A program made the position numbers and the translations under genes. Below are positions 41,877-50,613 of a DNA stretch of 59,444 nucleotides, in pieces; positions within the stretch are counted from its first letter, which is position 1; each line of letters opens with the position of its first letter. The stretch is taken from the NCBI GenBank assembly GCA_964607425.1, contig CAZSKQ010000010.1, positions 1 through 59,444 on the forward strand, read 5' to 3'. The notes beneath the pieces were generated by a model that saw only the letters and a list, made by a program, of their open reading frames with translations, searched no databases and was not told where the DNA came from. This DNA is from IDS-8 sp964607425 (lineage in GTDB: Bacteria; Pseudomonadota; Gammaproteobacteria; Steroidobacterales; Woeseiaceae).

Positions 41877-43358
41877 ATGAACACAAGCGCATCTTCTACC
41901 GGAAATGGACTTTTCGGGGCGGCCGTGCTCGCCCTGCTCGTCATGCTGGCCGGGCAGGTCACCGCACAAGAGCCGCTGCGCGATACGTTCCTCGGCGGTG
42001 CGGACGCCGCGCTCGCCGAGGCGGACGAGGTCGACGCGGAATTACTGGCGCCCAGGAGCTACGCAGACGGAATGAAGGACTTCCGGGCGGCCGAAGACGG
42101 CCTGCAGCGTGGCAGGAACATCGAGTACGTCCGCGACAAGGCGGCCAGCGCCACCGCCCACTTCCAGCAGGCCGCCAAGGCGGCACGGCTTGCGCACACC
42201 GTGCTCGGGCAGGTGATGAAGAGCCGCCAGGACGCGGCCAACGCGCTGGCGCCGAAACTTGCGCCCGAGCTGTGGAATAAAGCGCAGCGGGAGTTCGGAG
42301 CGGCCATTCGCGAGCTGGAGCGCGGCGACCTGAAAGATGCACAGCGAAAGAACATCGAGGCGACCGCGCTTTATCGCGAGGCCGAGCTCGTGGCGATCAA
42401 GGACCAGTACCTCCGGGAGACGCGCCAGCTGCTCGCGGACGCTGAGCGGGCGCGCGTCGGGCGCTATGCGCCGGTCACGCTCGCCAAAGCGCAGCAGTTG
42501 CTGGCCGACGCGGAACGGGAGCTGAACCAGAACCGCTACGATACCGACCTGCCGCGGAGCCTCGCGCGCCAGGCCAATTACGAAGCGAAGCATGCCTTGC
42601 ACCTGTCCGAGGTCGTACGCAAGGTGCGGGACAACGACCTGACCGTCGAGCAGCTGATCCTCCGGTGGGAAGAGCCGCTCTCCCGGATTGCCGACGCAGC
42701 GAACATCGTCCCGCACATGGAGACCGGCCACGAAGATCTCCAGCAGGAGCTGGTGAGCTACGTACAGACCCTCCGCGAAGAGCACCAGAGCCTGCAACAG
42801 GACCTGCAGGCAAGCAACCTGCGGATAGCCGATATGACCGAAGAAATTCGCGCGCTGGATGAGCGGCTGGGCGGCGCCACGGCGGAGCGCTCGGCGCTGG
42901 TCAAGCGCCTCGAAGCCCAGGCGCGTATCAAGGAGCAGTTCGAGAAAGTCGAGCGGATGTTCACCCGCGACGAAGCGCGCGTGTTCCGCCAGGGCGATAC
43001 CATCATCCTGCGCATGGTCGGCCTTACTTTCCCCAGCGGCGGAGCCGAGATCCAGCAGGGTGACTTCGAGCTGCTGACGAAACTGGAAAAGGCAATCGAC
43101 GTGTTCCCGCAGTCGGAGCTCATCATCGAGGGCCACACGGATTCTTTCGGCAGCGACGAGATGAACCAGCGGCTGTCGCAGAGCCGCGCGGAGTCGGTGC
43201 AGCAGTACATGATCAACGCGATGCGGATACCGGCCTACCGCCTGATCGCGACCGGTTACGGCGAGACCAACCCCGTCGCGAACAACGAGACCGCATCCGG
43301 CCGCGCACAGAACCGCCGCATCGACATCGTCATCAAGCCGAACCTGGACGAGGCGTAA
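41877..43358 (+). CDS. OmpA-domain protein with long helical/coiled-coil region
   Basis: A 493-residue exported protein. The signal peptide ends in GQVTAQE (about 31). Residues 45-250 are rich in Ala/Glu/Arg/Gln helices with repeated DAERARVGRYAP-like segments (DUF4398-like). A coiled coil (about 285-345: LQQELVSYVQTLREEHQS) precedes a C-terminal OmpA/MotB peptidoglycan-binding domain (about 375-490), with IIEGHTDSFGSDEMNQRLSQ and GYGETNPVANNETASGRAQN. It probably anchors to the cell wall. The ATG at 41877 has GGGGACA just upstream. A REP follows its stop. Confidence 0.88.
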   Translation: MNTSASSTGNGLFGAAVLALLVMLAGQVTAQEPLRDTFLGGADAALAEADEVDAELLAPRSYADGMKDFRAAEDGLQRGRNIEYVRDKAASATAHFQQAAKAARLAHTVLGQVMKSRQDAANALAPKLAPELWNKAQREFGAAIRELERGDLKDAQRKNIEATALYREAELVAIKDQYLRETRQLLADAERARVGRYAPVTLAKAQQLLADAERELNQNRYDTDLPRSLARQANYEAKHALHLSEVVRKVRDNDLTVEQLILRWEEPLSRIADAANIVPHMETGHEDLQQELVSYVQTLREEHQSLQQDLQASNLRIADMTEEIRALDERLGGATAERSALVKRLEAQARIKEQFEKVERMFTRDEARVFRQGDTIILRMVGLTFPSGGAEIQQGDFELLTKLEKAIDVFPQSELIIEGHTDSFGSDEMNQRLSQSRAESVQQYMINAMRIPAYRLIATGYGETNPVANNETASGRAQNRRIDIVIKPNLDEA

Positions 43359-43366
43359 TACGCCGT

Positions 43367-43395
43367 GGCATCGCGCGCGATGCGCGCTCCTACGT
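43367..43395. repeat. Single REP after OmpA-domain gene
   Basis: GGCATCGCGCGC, GATGCGCGC, CTCCTACG: the right-hand half of the family in single copy. On the minus strand its GTAG foot supplies the TAG stop (43392-43390) of the hydrolase gene. Confidence 0.85.
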
Positions 43396-44292
43396 GACGC
43401 GCTGCCACCATTCCGCGATGATCTGGCCCGTTACCTCGTTCACCAGGTAGCCGTACTCGGCGTGCACGTTGAGCTCGCCGTTATAGCGGAAATAGTTGTA
43501 GACCTCGTAATCGGTTATCGATTCGACCAGGCCGAGCTTCACCATCTCGCCGTAATCGTTCGCGAGTTGCATGTCCATCGCCGTCAACTCCCCGACAGCG
43601 GCGATGTTTACCCAGCGGCCGATGTTGTCCGGGTAACGTTCCGCCCCGGATGCGCCGGAACCGAGCAGACGCCGCTGGATGGTACGCTGGCCCAGCGGGC
43701 TGCCCATCGTGAGTAACAGGTCCACCTGCAAGTCGTCGCGGGATACGCGGCTCATCTGCCACAGCGCATCGTAGGCGATCACGGATCCCATGCTGTGCCC
43801 GATGAGGAGCATCGGCCGCCCCGCTTTCGCGGCGGCGCGCAACGGCAGCTTCACCATGCGGCGCGTGGCTTCGGCAATGTCGTTGGCGTTGCTGACGTAG
43901 CGGTGCAGGTCGCGCAGGTGCAGCTCGAGATTTTCGTCCGCAATCTGCGGGATCAGGAACGGCAGCCGATCGGCCGCGAGGTACAGCCAGCGGAGCGCCC
44001 GCCGCTCGAAGCTCGTCGCATCGGCGATGTCCTGGCGGGTCGCTTCCCGCTGCCGCAGTACGCGGGAAATGCCGGGCCGGTCCAGCGCGATATCGCGGTA
44101 TTCGCCGTAGAAATCGTAATTCCAGGCCGCGATATCGAAGGCGTCGGCGGACTCCTGCATGTCCCGCGCGGTGTCGGCATTGACGCGCCGCACCCCCTCG
44201 ACCAGGCACTTCCACAGTTCGTCGACGTGTACGCCCGGCGGCGGCTTGGACTTGAGGCCTGGTACGTAGAGGATCAGCGGCTTTGCGCTCAT
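43390..44292 (-). CDS. Alpha/beta-hydrolase-fold protein (lipase/PGAP1-like)
   Basis: A 300-residue cytoplasmic protein of alpha/beta-hydrolase type. It starts with a strand (LILYVPGLKSKPPPG), and the nucleophile elbow is LLIGHSMGSVIAYDAL (about 168-183). TMGSPLGQRTI and HAEYGYLVNEVTG supply the second half, with the probable His in NVHAEYGY. The substrate is unknown. The ATG at 44292 overlaps the HAD phosphatase stop (ATGA). The stop is formed by a REP foot. Confidence 0.82.
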   Translation of the reverse strand: MSAKPLILYVPGLKSKPPPGVHVDELWKCLVEGVRRVNADTARDMQESADAFDIAAWNYDFYGEYRDIALDRPGISRVLRQREATRQDIADATSFERRALRWLYLAADRLPFLIPQIADENLELHLRDLHRYVSNANDIAEATRRMVKLPLRAAAKAGRPMLLIGHSMGSVIAYDALWQMSRVSRDDLQVDLLLTMGSPLGQRTIQRRLLGSGASGAERYPDNIGRWVNIAAVGELTAMDMQLANDYGEMVKLGLVESITDYEVYNYFRYNGELNVHAEYGYLVNEVTGQIIAEWWQRVT

Positions 44293-44999
44293 CTCCCGCT
44301 TGCAGCGGTGACGCCGGGGCCAAGGATCTCTCGCAGCTCGCTCACCGTCGTGACGATCGCATCCGGTGCCCGCAGGTGTTGCGGCCAGGTATCGCCCGTC
44401 CTGTTCATCCACGCGGTGCGAAGCCCCGCTCCCTGCGCGCCCGCGATGTCGCATTCCGGGTGATCGCCCACGTGCAGCGTTTCGCCGGCGCTCGCACCGG
44501 CCCGCCGCAGGGCTTCCCCGAAGATGCGCGGTGCGGGCTTCGCCGCACCGACTTCGACCGCGCTGACGACGTCGCTGAACAGGTGCCTGATACCGATCGT
44601 CTGCAGGTTCGCATTGCCGTTGGTAACGGCGACTACGGTGAAGCGTTCCGACAGCCGCTCCAGCGACGGCAGGACGTCGGGAAAGAGCTCGACACGGTTG
44701 CGGAACCGGTCGAACACCTCGAACGCCTCGTCCACGCAGTCATCCGTGTAGCCGCAGGACTCGAGCATGCGCGTGAGGGCAATGCGGCGCAGGAAGCGAA
44801 AATCGTGCGTGTGCTGCCAGTATTCCTCGATCACCTGGTCACGCAGCTTCACCATTGCTTCCGCGGTAAAGCGGCGGCAGACGGCGGGGCGATGCCGCTC
44901 CATCCAGCGCCAGAGCTCCGCTTCGGCGCGGCGGATGACCGGCGCGATCTCCCACAGCGTGTCGTCGAGGTCAATGGTGATGGCGCGGATCTGGTGCAA
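44289..44999 (-). CDS. HAD-superfamily phosphatase, YigB-like
   Basis: A 236-residue cytoplasmic HAD phosphatase. Motif I is ITIDLDDTLWE (about 8-18), motif II VAVTNGN (about 115), motif III AAKPAP and motif IV GDHPECDIAGAQGAG (about 178). The closest family I can name is YigB (FMN/sugar phosphatase). The best start is a TTG at 44999, placed normally before motif I with GGAA upstream; an ATG at 45056 would add 19 residues. Divergent from gloA; overlaps the hydrolase gene by 4 bases. Confidence 0.82.
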   Translation of the reverse strand: MHQIRAITIDLDDTLWEIAPVIRRAEAELWRWMERHRPAVCRRFTAEAMVKLRDQVIEEYWQHTHDFRFLRRIALTRMLESCGYTDDCVDEAFEVFDRFRNRVELFPDVLPSLERLSERFTVVAVTNGNANLQTIGIRHLFSDVVSAVEVGAAKPAPRIFGEALRRAGASAGETLHVGDHPECDIAGAQGAGLRTAWMNRTGDTWPQHLRAPDAIVTTVSELREILGPGVTAASGR

Positions 45000-45116
45000 T
45001 GCGGATTCCGGATGGACTGTGTAAGGAGGCCGGCAGGGCCGCTGCCGACGGCGCATTGTGGTCTTATACTATGCGTTAGTTCAACCGGCCGCGAATTCGG
45101 GCGCGGGGAGGAAGTG

Positions 45117-45536
45117 ATGCGATACCTGCACACCATGGTGCGCGTGGGCGACCTCGAGAAGTCGCTTGACTTCTATTGCAACAAGCTCGGTCTCGAGGAG
45201 CTGCGGCGAACCGAAAACGAAAAGGGCCGCTTTACGCTCGTGTTCCTGGCCGCGCCGGGTGATCACGACGCCCAGATCGAGCTGACCTGTAACTGGGACA
45301 TCTCGGAGTATTCCGAAGGTCGCAACTTCGGCCACATCGCGTACGCCGTCGACGATATCTATGCCGTGTGCCAACGGCTGCTCGAATCGGGCGTGACCAT
45401 CAACCGGCCGCCGCGCGACGGCTACATGGCATTCGTGCGCTCTCCCGACAATATCTCGATCGAGCTGCTGCAGGCCGGCCAGGCGCTGGAACCCGCCGAG
45501 CCGTGGGCCTCCATGGAAAACTCGGGGCAATGGTAA
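45117..45536 (+). CDS. gloA: Lactoylglutathione lyase (glyoxalase I)
   Basis: A 139-residue metalloenzyme that converts the methylglyoxal-glutathione hemithioacetal to S-lactoylglutathione. The four metal ligands line up with E. coli GloA: His5 (YLHTMVRV), Glu55 (IELTCNW), His73 (FGHIAYAV) and Glu116 (SIELLQ). Length and the Ni-type (short) form fit. The ATG at 45117 has a strong GGGGAGGAAG. TATACT at 45065-45070 is a plausible -10 box, with a weak -35. Confidence 0.95.
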   Translation: MRYLHTMVRVGDLEKSLDFYCNKLGLEELRRTENEKGRFTLVFLAAPGDHDAQIELTCNWDISEYSEGRNFGHIAYAVDDIYAVCQRLLESGVTINRPPRDGYMAFVRSPDNISIELLQAGQALEPAEPWASMENSGQW

Positions 45537-45609
45537 GGGGCCGGCAGGCCCACTGATCGCCCCCGCGAGCGGCTGCGGCGTCGGACGCGGCGATTACCCG
45601 TGCAGCGGG

Positions 45610-47295
45610 CTACCCGTCGGCGTGCGGCATCAATGGCGGCAGCACCTCGACCCTGGACGCGCCTCGCTCCTCGCTGACCTGCAGCGAGCGCAGCGCGGCC
45701 GCGAGGCCCTCGCCGTTCCAGGTCCGGCGCCCGGGCCCGTAACTCGTCTCGCACAGCCGCCTGAGCTCCCCCGCGAGCGGCTCCGCCACGCGGTTCGCGA
45801 TCGCCGCCACGCTGCGCGGCGGCCGCGCCGGCCACGTAAAACGCGCCCATTCCAGCAGCGATGACTTCACCGCGGCGGCGTCGCCGCGCTGCGCCCCCCG
45901 TCGCGCCGATCGGAGGTAGGCGGCCTGCAGTTTGCGCGCCGAGGCCGCCTTCGCGGAAGGCGTGGCCGCCGACACCAAGGGCGCGCGGCGCGAGCGCCAC
46001 CAGAGCAACAGCGTAGCGAGCCAGGCGGCCCCCAGCACGAGGGCCGCGCCGCGCCAGAACCCGGGCTCGGCCCGGGCGGCGGCGCGGGGCAGCTCTTCAA
46101 CCGCGGCGGCGAGCGCGGCAGGATGCGGCAGGGCGTCCGTGGACGGTGCAATCGCCAGCGCTTTCGCCGGCAGGCTTGCGACCTCCCATGCCTCCGCCTC
46201 GATATTCCACCAGGGCAGTTCGACGGCGGGCAGCCGGATGTTGCCGGAATCGACGGCGATCATGGCGTACTGGTCCCGGCGCAGCGCCTTGATGCCGCCG
46301 CTTGTCGGCATGACCCTGAGCTCGGGTTTGTCGGGGTAGAGCTTTACGCCGGCGGGTTCCGCCGGCTGGATGGCGGGAATCTGGGTCGAGAGCTGGCCCA
46401 GCGCGGTCACGGTGATGCGCCGGGTCACGGGCTCCCCCGCGACGAGATGCGAAGGCTCACGCGACCATTCCTCCGCCAGTTCCACCGATTTCGCCGGCAG
46501 CCAGGCAGCATCCGGGTAGCCCGGCGGCGGAGGCGGGATCGGCCTCACCTCGATCGAGACCGGTTCGGATTTGAAGATCTTGCGCCCGGTGATGCGGCCG
46601 TCCCGCAGGACTCGTGCTTCGAAAATCGCGGGCGCGATGGACAATTCGCCGCTCTCCTGCGGAAAGAGCGCATACACCCGCTCGACGACGTTGTAGTTCT
46701 TGCCGTCGACGATCGAATCGTAGCTCCTCTCGTCCGCGGCGGGCTCGACCAGCACCTCCACACCGCTGATGTCCGGCTGGCTCAGGCGCGGCTGCCGCGT
46801 GGCGACGGCGCGGTACACCTTGACCCGGTATAGAACCTGCGCCTGCACGTAGCTTCTCCGGAAATCGACCTCCGATACCACGTACACGTCGGACTCACCG
46901 GGCAGCGCCTCGTCCACGGGAGAGATGAGCACGCGCAGGGGCTGGCTCTGCTCGTTGCCGACGATGATCGGGGGGATGACGTGCTCACCGGCTTCCTTCG
47001 CCATCAGCACGTAGGTCCAGGTGCGATTGCGGTTGATCTGGCCGTTGATGATGGTGGTGTTCCGGAGCTCGTTGCGCGAGATGATGTAGAAGTCCTCCTC
47101 GAGCGCCGAGGCATCGGGCTCCGCGTCGATGGCCGTGTCGACGATCACTTCCAGCGTGAACGACTCGTTCAGCTCGACGTCGCCACGGTCGATGGTGGCG
47201 ACCACCGAGGCAAGGGCTTCCGGTACCGGGACCGCGAACGCGAGCAGCACGGCGGCCGCCGCGCCGAGGCGCCGTGCGCGCCGCGCTCCGCTCAC
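45610..47295 (-). CDS. batD: BatD-like protein
   Basis: A 561-residue protein of the Bat (aerotolerance) operon. The signal peptide ends in PEALAS (about 30); a series of beta-sandwich domains (about 30-420) contains DRGDVELNESFTLEV and DVYVVSEVDFRRSYVQAQ, followed by one TM helix (about 435-455: GAALVLGAAWLATLLLWW) and a cytoplasmic tail. This is the BatD plan. The GTG at 47295 overlaps the previous stop as GTGA; a GTG one codon earlier is equally possible. It is the last gene of the operon. Confidence 0.88.
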   Translation of the reverse strand: MSGARRARRLGAAAAVLLAFAVPVPEALASVVATIDRGDVELNESFTLEVIVDTAIDAEPDASALEEDFYIISRNELRNTTIINGQINRNRTWTYVLMAKEAGEHVIPPIIVGNEQSQPLRVLISPVDEALPGESDVYVVSEVDFRRSYVQAQVLYRVKVYRAVATRQPRLSQPDISGVEVLVEPAADERSYDSIVDGKNYNVVERVYALFPQESGELSIAPAIFEARVLRDGRITGRKIFKSEPVSIEVRPIPPPPPGYPDAAWLPAKSVELAEEWSREPSHLVAGEPVTRRITVTALGQLSTQIPAIQPAEPAGVKLYPDKPELRVMPTSGGIKALRRDQYAMIAVDSGNIRLPAVELPWWNIEAEAWEVASLPAKALAIAPSTDALPHPAALAAAVEELPRAAARAEPGFWRGAALVLGAAWLATLLLWWRSRRAPLVSAATPSAKAASARKLQAAYLRSARRGAQRGDAAAVKSSLLEWARFTWPARPPRSVAAIANRVAEPLAGELRRLCETSYGPGRRTWNGEGLAAALRSLQVSEERGASRVEVLPPLMPHADG

Positions 47296-49088
47296 CACGG
47301 CTCCACCGATCCCTGCAGCCAGAGGCTGTTGCCGTCCTGGTCGACGCCCTGGCGCTGGTACTGGTACCGAAACTTGCGGCGCAGGAGCCCGCCGGGATCG
47401 TCGGGGACACGTCGCAGCCACTGCTCGAGAGCCTGCTGCCGCTCCTGCGCCTGGCGCGCGGCCGCGAGGGCGGCGGGGTCCTGTGCCTCCGGGGTCCCTT
47501 CCTGCTCGGCCGCTTCACGCGCGGCTTTCGCCAGCTCCTGCTGCATCGCTTCCAGGTCGGCCTCGCTCATTTCCTCGTCCGATTGCGGCTCGCCGGCCTG
47601 TTCGCCCGACTTGCCCGCCGCACCCGGGCTGCCATCCTGCTGCGGCTCGCCCGACGCCTGTCCGCTCTCGCCCGCGGCGTTCGGGTCAGGGCTTTGCGAC
47701 TGCTCGCTACCGCTGTCACCGCCCTGCGCCTTCTGCTGCTCGAGCAGCTGGCGCACGAGCTCGCGATTGTACGCGGCATCGGCGGATTCCGGGTCCAGCG
47801 CGAGCGCTCGATCGTAGGCGTCGATGGCGGCTTGCAGCTCACCCTGGCGCGCCAGCGCATTGCCGAGATTGTACAAGCCATCCGCGCTGTCACGGCCGCT
47901 GAAGCTGGCGGCGCTCTCCGGGTATTGCTCCGCGCGATACTGCGCGACCCCGCGCCATTCCGGATCCTTGAACAGCGCGGCGGCCTCCGCGGCGTTGCCT
48001 TCGCTGAGGGCGTGCCGTGCCTGCTGGTCGCTGGTCTGCCAAAGGTCGCGCCATTCCAGGGCCTGCACCGGCGACGGCCACGGCACCACGAACACCAGCA
48101 CGGTGAGGATCCAGCCGCGCCGAAACGCGAGTGCCGCGATTGGCAGCAGCCCGAGCAGCAGCCAGGCTCCCTCGTCGCGCCAGCGATCCGTTTCCAGCTC
48201 GTCGCCGGATTCAGCGGCCGGCGCGAAGCCACCAAAGAGCAGGGCCCCGAGATCCCGATTGTCGTTGGTCATGGTCGTGAAACGGCCGCCTCCGGCCCTT
48301 GCGAGCGACCGCAGGCCTTCGATCTCCAGCACCGGGACGGCGATCTGGCCGTTGCGGCCGGCAACGAAACCGCCACCGGCGCGCGGAATCGGCGCACCTT
48401 CCAGCGTGCCGACGCCCAGCACCGATAACCGGTAACCCGCCTTCTCCAGGTCCTTCGCCGCCGCGACGGCAGCCGCCGTCGCGCCGCCGTCGGTGATGAG
48501 CAGGACATCACCCTTGGTGACGCCCGCCTGCTCCAGCAGCTGGCGGCCCTTTTCGATCGCCGCAACGGGGTTGCTGCCCTGGCTCGGCATGATGTCGGTG
48601 CTCAGGCTCGCAACGAGCGCGGCAATGGTGTCGGTGTCGGTCGTCAGCGGCGTCACCGTGAATGCGTTGCCGGAATAGACGACCAGCGCCGTGTGTCCGC
48701 TTTGCCGCTCCGCCAGCAGGTCCAGTACCTTGAGCTTCGCGCGTGCCAGCCGGCTCGGCGTGACGTCGCCGGCGTCCATGGAGCGCGACAGGTCGAGCGC
48801 GACGACCATCGCCTGTCCGGAGCGGTACACGGGCTGCTCGATACGTTCCCAGGCCGGCCCGGCGAGGGCGAGCACGGCGAGCGTGCCGCCCAAAAACACC
48901 AGCAGCCAACGGTAGTCGATGCCCGCACGCGGCGCGCGCGACAGCACGTGCGGCTGCAACGCGGGATCGATCACGCGCTGCCAGCCGCCCGGGCGCAAGC
49001 GGCGCCGGGCGGAGTACCACGCGTAGGCCGCGACCAGCGGCACGCCGAACAGCCACTCCGGGCGCAGGAAATGGAAATCAGCGAGCAT
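47292..49088 (-). CDS. BatB-like VWA protein fused to BatC-type TPR region
   Basis: A 598-residue membrane protein. Two TM helices near the N-terminus (about 10-28 and 60-80) are followed by a VWA domain with MIDAS motif VALDLSRSMDAGD (about 95-107) and a TM helix near 310-330. After another hydrophobic segment (about 332-350) come TPR-like repeats (YNLGNALARQGELQAAIDAY, about 410) and a low-complexity Gln/Ser/Gly/Glu region (about 455-540). It thus combines BatB and BatC in a single chain. It overlaps batA by 11 bases. Confidence 0.88.
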   Translation of the reverse strand: MLADFHFLRPEWLFGVPLVAAYAWYSARRRLRPGGWQRVIDPALQPHVLSRAPRAGIDYRWLLVFLGGTLAVLALAGPAWERIEQPVYRSGQAMVVALDLSRSMDAGDVTPSRLARAKLKVLDLLAERQSGHTALVVYSGNAFTVTPLTTDTDTIAALVASLSTDIMPSQGSNPVAAIEKGRQLLEQAGVTKGDVLLITDGGATAAAVAAAKDLEKAGYRLSVLGVGTLEGAPIPRAGGGFVAGRNGQIAVPVLEIEGLRSLARAGGGRFTTMTNDNRDLGALLFGGFAPAAESGDELETDRWRDEGAWLLLGLLPIAALAFRRGWILTVLVFVVPWPSPVQALEWRDLWQTSDQQARHALSEGNAAEAAALFKDPEWRGVAQYRAEQYPESAASFSGRDSADGLYNLGNALARQGELQAAIDAYDRALALDPESADAAYNRELVRQLLEQQKAQGGDSGSEQSQSPDPNAAGESGQASGEPQQDGSPGAAGKSGEQAGEPQSDEEMSEADLEAMQQELAKAAREAAEQEGTPEAQDPAALAAARQAQERQQALEQWLRRVPDDPGGLLRRKFRYQYQRQGVDQDGNSLWLQGSVEPW

Positions 49089-50112
49089 CGGCTTGCACCT
49101 TGTCGGGCCGCGGCAACGGGAACCTCAACGGCAGGCCCGCCAGCGCCAGTATGACGGCGAGCGCGAACGCGCCGCCCAGCGGCCAGTAATAGAGTGCCGT
49201 CACCGGCCGAAACCCGGCCTCCGGCTCGGCGACCGGCTCCAGCTGGTCGAGCAGCCGGTAGATCTCCTGCAGGCCGGTGGTATCGACGGCGCGGAAATAA
49301 CGGCCGCCCGTCATCTCCGCGATCTGCGTGAGCGTGCTCTCGTCGAGATCGGCCGAAGGATTGATGCTGCGCAACATGCCGGTGACGGACGGCACCAGCA
49401 GCTGCTCGGCGCCGATGCCGATCGTGTAGATGCGCAGGCCGGTCTGCGCCGCAAGCTCGGCCGCTTTCAGGGGGTCGACGGCGCCCGCGGTATTGGCGCC
49501 GTCCGTCAGCAGCACCAGGATATGCTCGCCTGCGTCCGCCCCCTTCTCGTACAAGCGCTTGACGGCCAGGGTAATCGCGTCGCCGATCGCCGTCTTCTCG
49601 CCGGCGAGGCCGATGAAGGATTCCATGAGCAGCGTGTTCACGGTTTCGCGGTCCAGCGTCAGCGGGGCCTGCAGGTAAGCGCGCTCGCCGAACAGGATCA
49701 GCCCGATGCGGTCGCCTTCGCGGCGCTGGATGAAATCGCTCGCCACGGCTTTCAGGGCGGTCAACCGGTCGACCCGGCGGCTGCCCAGCTCGAAATCGCG
49801 TGCATCCATGCTGCCCGACAGGTCCACCGCGAGCATCAGGTTACGGCCGGACACCGGCACGTCGACGTCGTCGCCGATGCGCTCCGGGCGGGCCGCCGCC
49901 AGCACGAGCAGCACCCACGCGACGGCTGCAATCCAGAAGCGCCAGTTCCGCAGTTGCTCGGCATCGGAACGATTCGTGAGCACGGCGAAATGGGCGAGGC
50001 TCGGCACCTTCAGGCCGGCCTCGCGGGCCTCGCCGGCGCGCGGCAGCAAGGCGCGTGCCAAAAGCGGCAGCGGCAACGCCAGCAACATCCACGGCCAGGC
50101 CAGCGACCACAT
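49078..50112 (-). CDS. batA: BatA-like VWA-domain membrane protein
   Basis: A 344-residue protein with N-terminal TM helices (about 5-20 and 57-75), a VWA domain with the MIDAS motif LAVDLSGSMDARD (about 94-106) and TDGANTAG, and a C-terminal TM helix (about 310-330). This is the BatA layout. Its ATG coincides with the last base of the DUF4381 stop region (ends 50112), showing tight coupling. Bat proteins, with MoxR, are thought to help protein folding or metal insertion under stress. Confidence 0.9.
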   Translation of the reverse strand: MWSLAWPWMLLALPLPLLARALLPRAGEAREAGLKVPSLAHFAVLTNRSDAEQLRNWRFWIAAVAWVLLVLAAARPERIGDDVDVPVSGRNLMLAVDLSGSMDARDFELGSRRVDRLTALKAVASDFIQRREGDRIGLILFGERAYLQAPLTLDRETVNTLLMESFIGLAGEKTAIGDAITLAVKRLYEKGADAGEHILVLLTDGANTAGAVDPLKAAELAAQTGLRIYTIGIGAEQLLVPSVTGMLRSINPSADLDESTLTQIAEMTGGRYFRAVDTTGLQEIYRLLDQLEPVAEPEAGFRPVTALYYWPLGGAFALAVILALAGLPLRFPLPRPDKVQADAR

Positions 50113-50603
50113 CAGGCCTGCTCCGGCAGCGGCGTCTGCAGGCGGCGGCGCACGGCGGCAACGAGGCCGTCGACGTCGACCTCGCCGGCGCCTGCCGCGG
50201 GATCGCGATACGGCAGGTCACTGAGATTGCGGCCCGGTCCGCGGGAGAACGGCTGGCGCTCGAGACCGCGGTCCAGCCATTCGAGCCAGGCGTGCCCGGT
50301 CAGCCCGGCGACTTCGTGCCGCGGCGCGTACGCGAGCATAGCGCGGCGCAGCAGGTCGGACGTGCGGGCGGCAAGCACCGCGGTGTTGCGGTCGCGGTCC
50401 CAGGCGGACTTCAGGCGCGCCAGTTCGGCGAGCGCGAGACGGCGAGCGGCGTTGCGCCGGTGGCGGCGATAGAGCGCGCGCGCGGCCAGCGCGAGCAGGA
50501 GCAGGAGCAGGCCGAACAGCAGCCACCAGCCCGGCGCCGGCGGCCACCAGCCCACCGCCTCGGGCAGGTGCAGGTCACGCAGCGGCAGGGCTTCCGGATT
50601 CAT
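50112..50603 (-). CDS. DUF4381 single-TM protein of the Bat operon
   Basis: A 163-residue protein with one TM helix (about 25-46: WWLLFGLLLLLLALAARAL) and a basic cytoplasmic tail (RRHRRNAARRLALAEL). The LRDLHLPEAVGWWPPAPGWW start is typical of DUF4381, which is regularly found between DUF58 and VWA genes in MoxR loci. The ATG at 50603 is 10 bases after the DUF58 gene. Function is unknown. Confidence 0.88.
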   Translation of the reverse strand: MNPEALPLRDLHLPEAVGWWPPAPGWWLLFGLLLLLLALAARALYRRHRRNAARRLALAELARLKSAWDRDRNTAVLAARTSDLLRRAMLAYAPRHEVAGLTGHAWLEWLDRGLERQPFSRGPGRNLSDLPYRDPAAGAGEVDVDGLVAAVRRRLQTPLPEQA

Positions 50604-50613
50604 CGCGGCGCTC

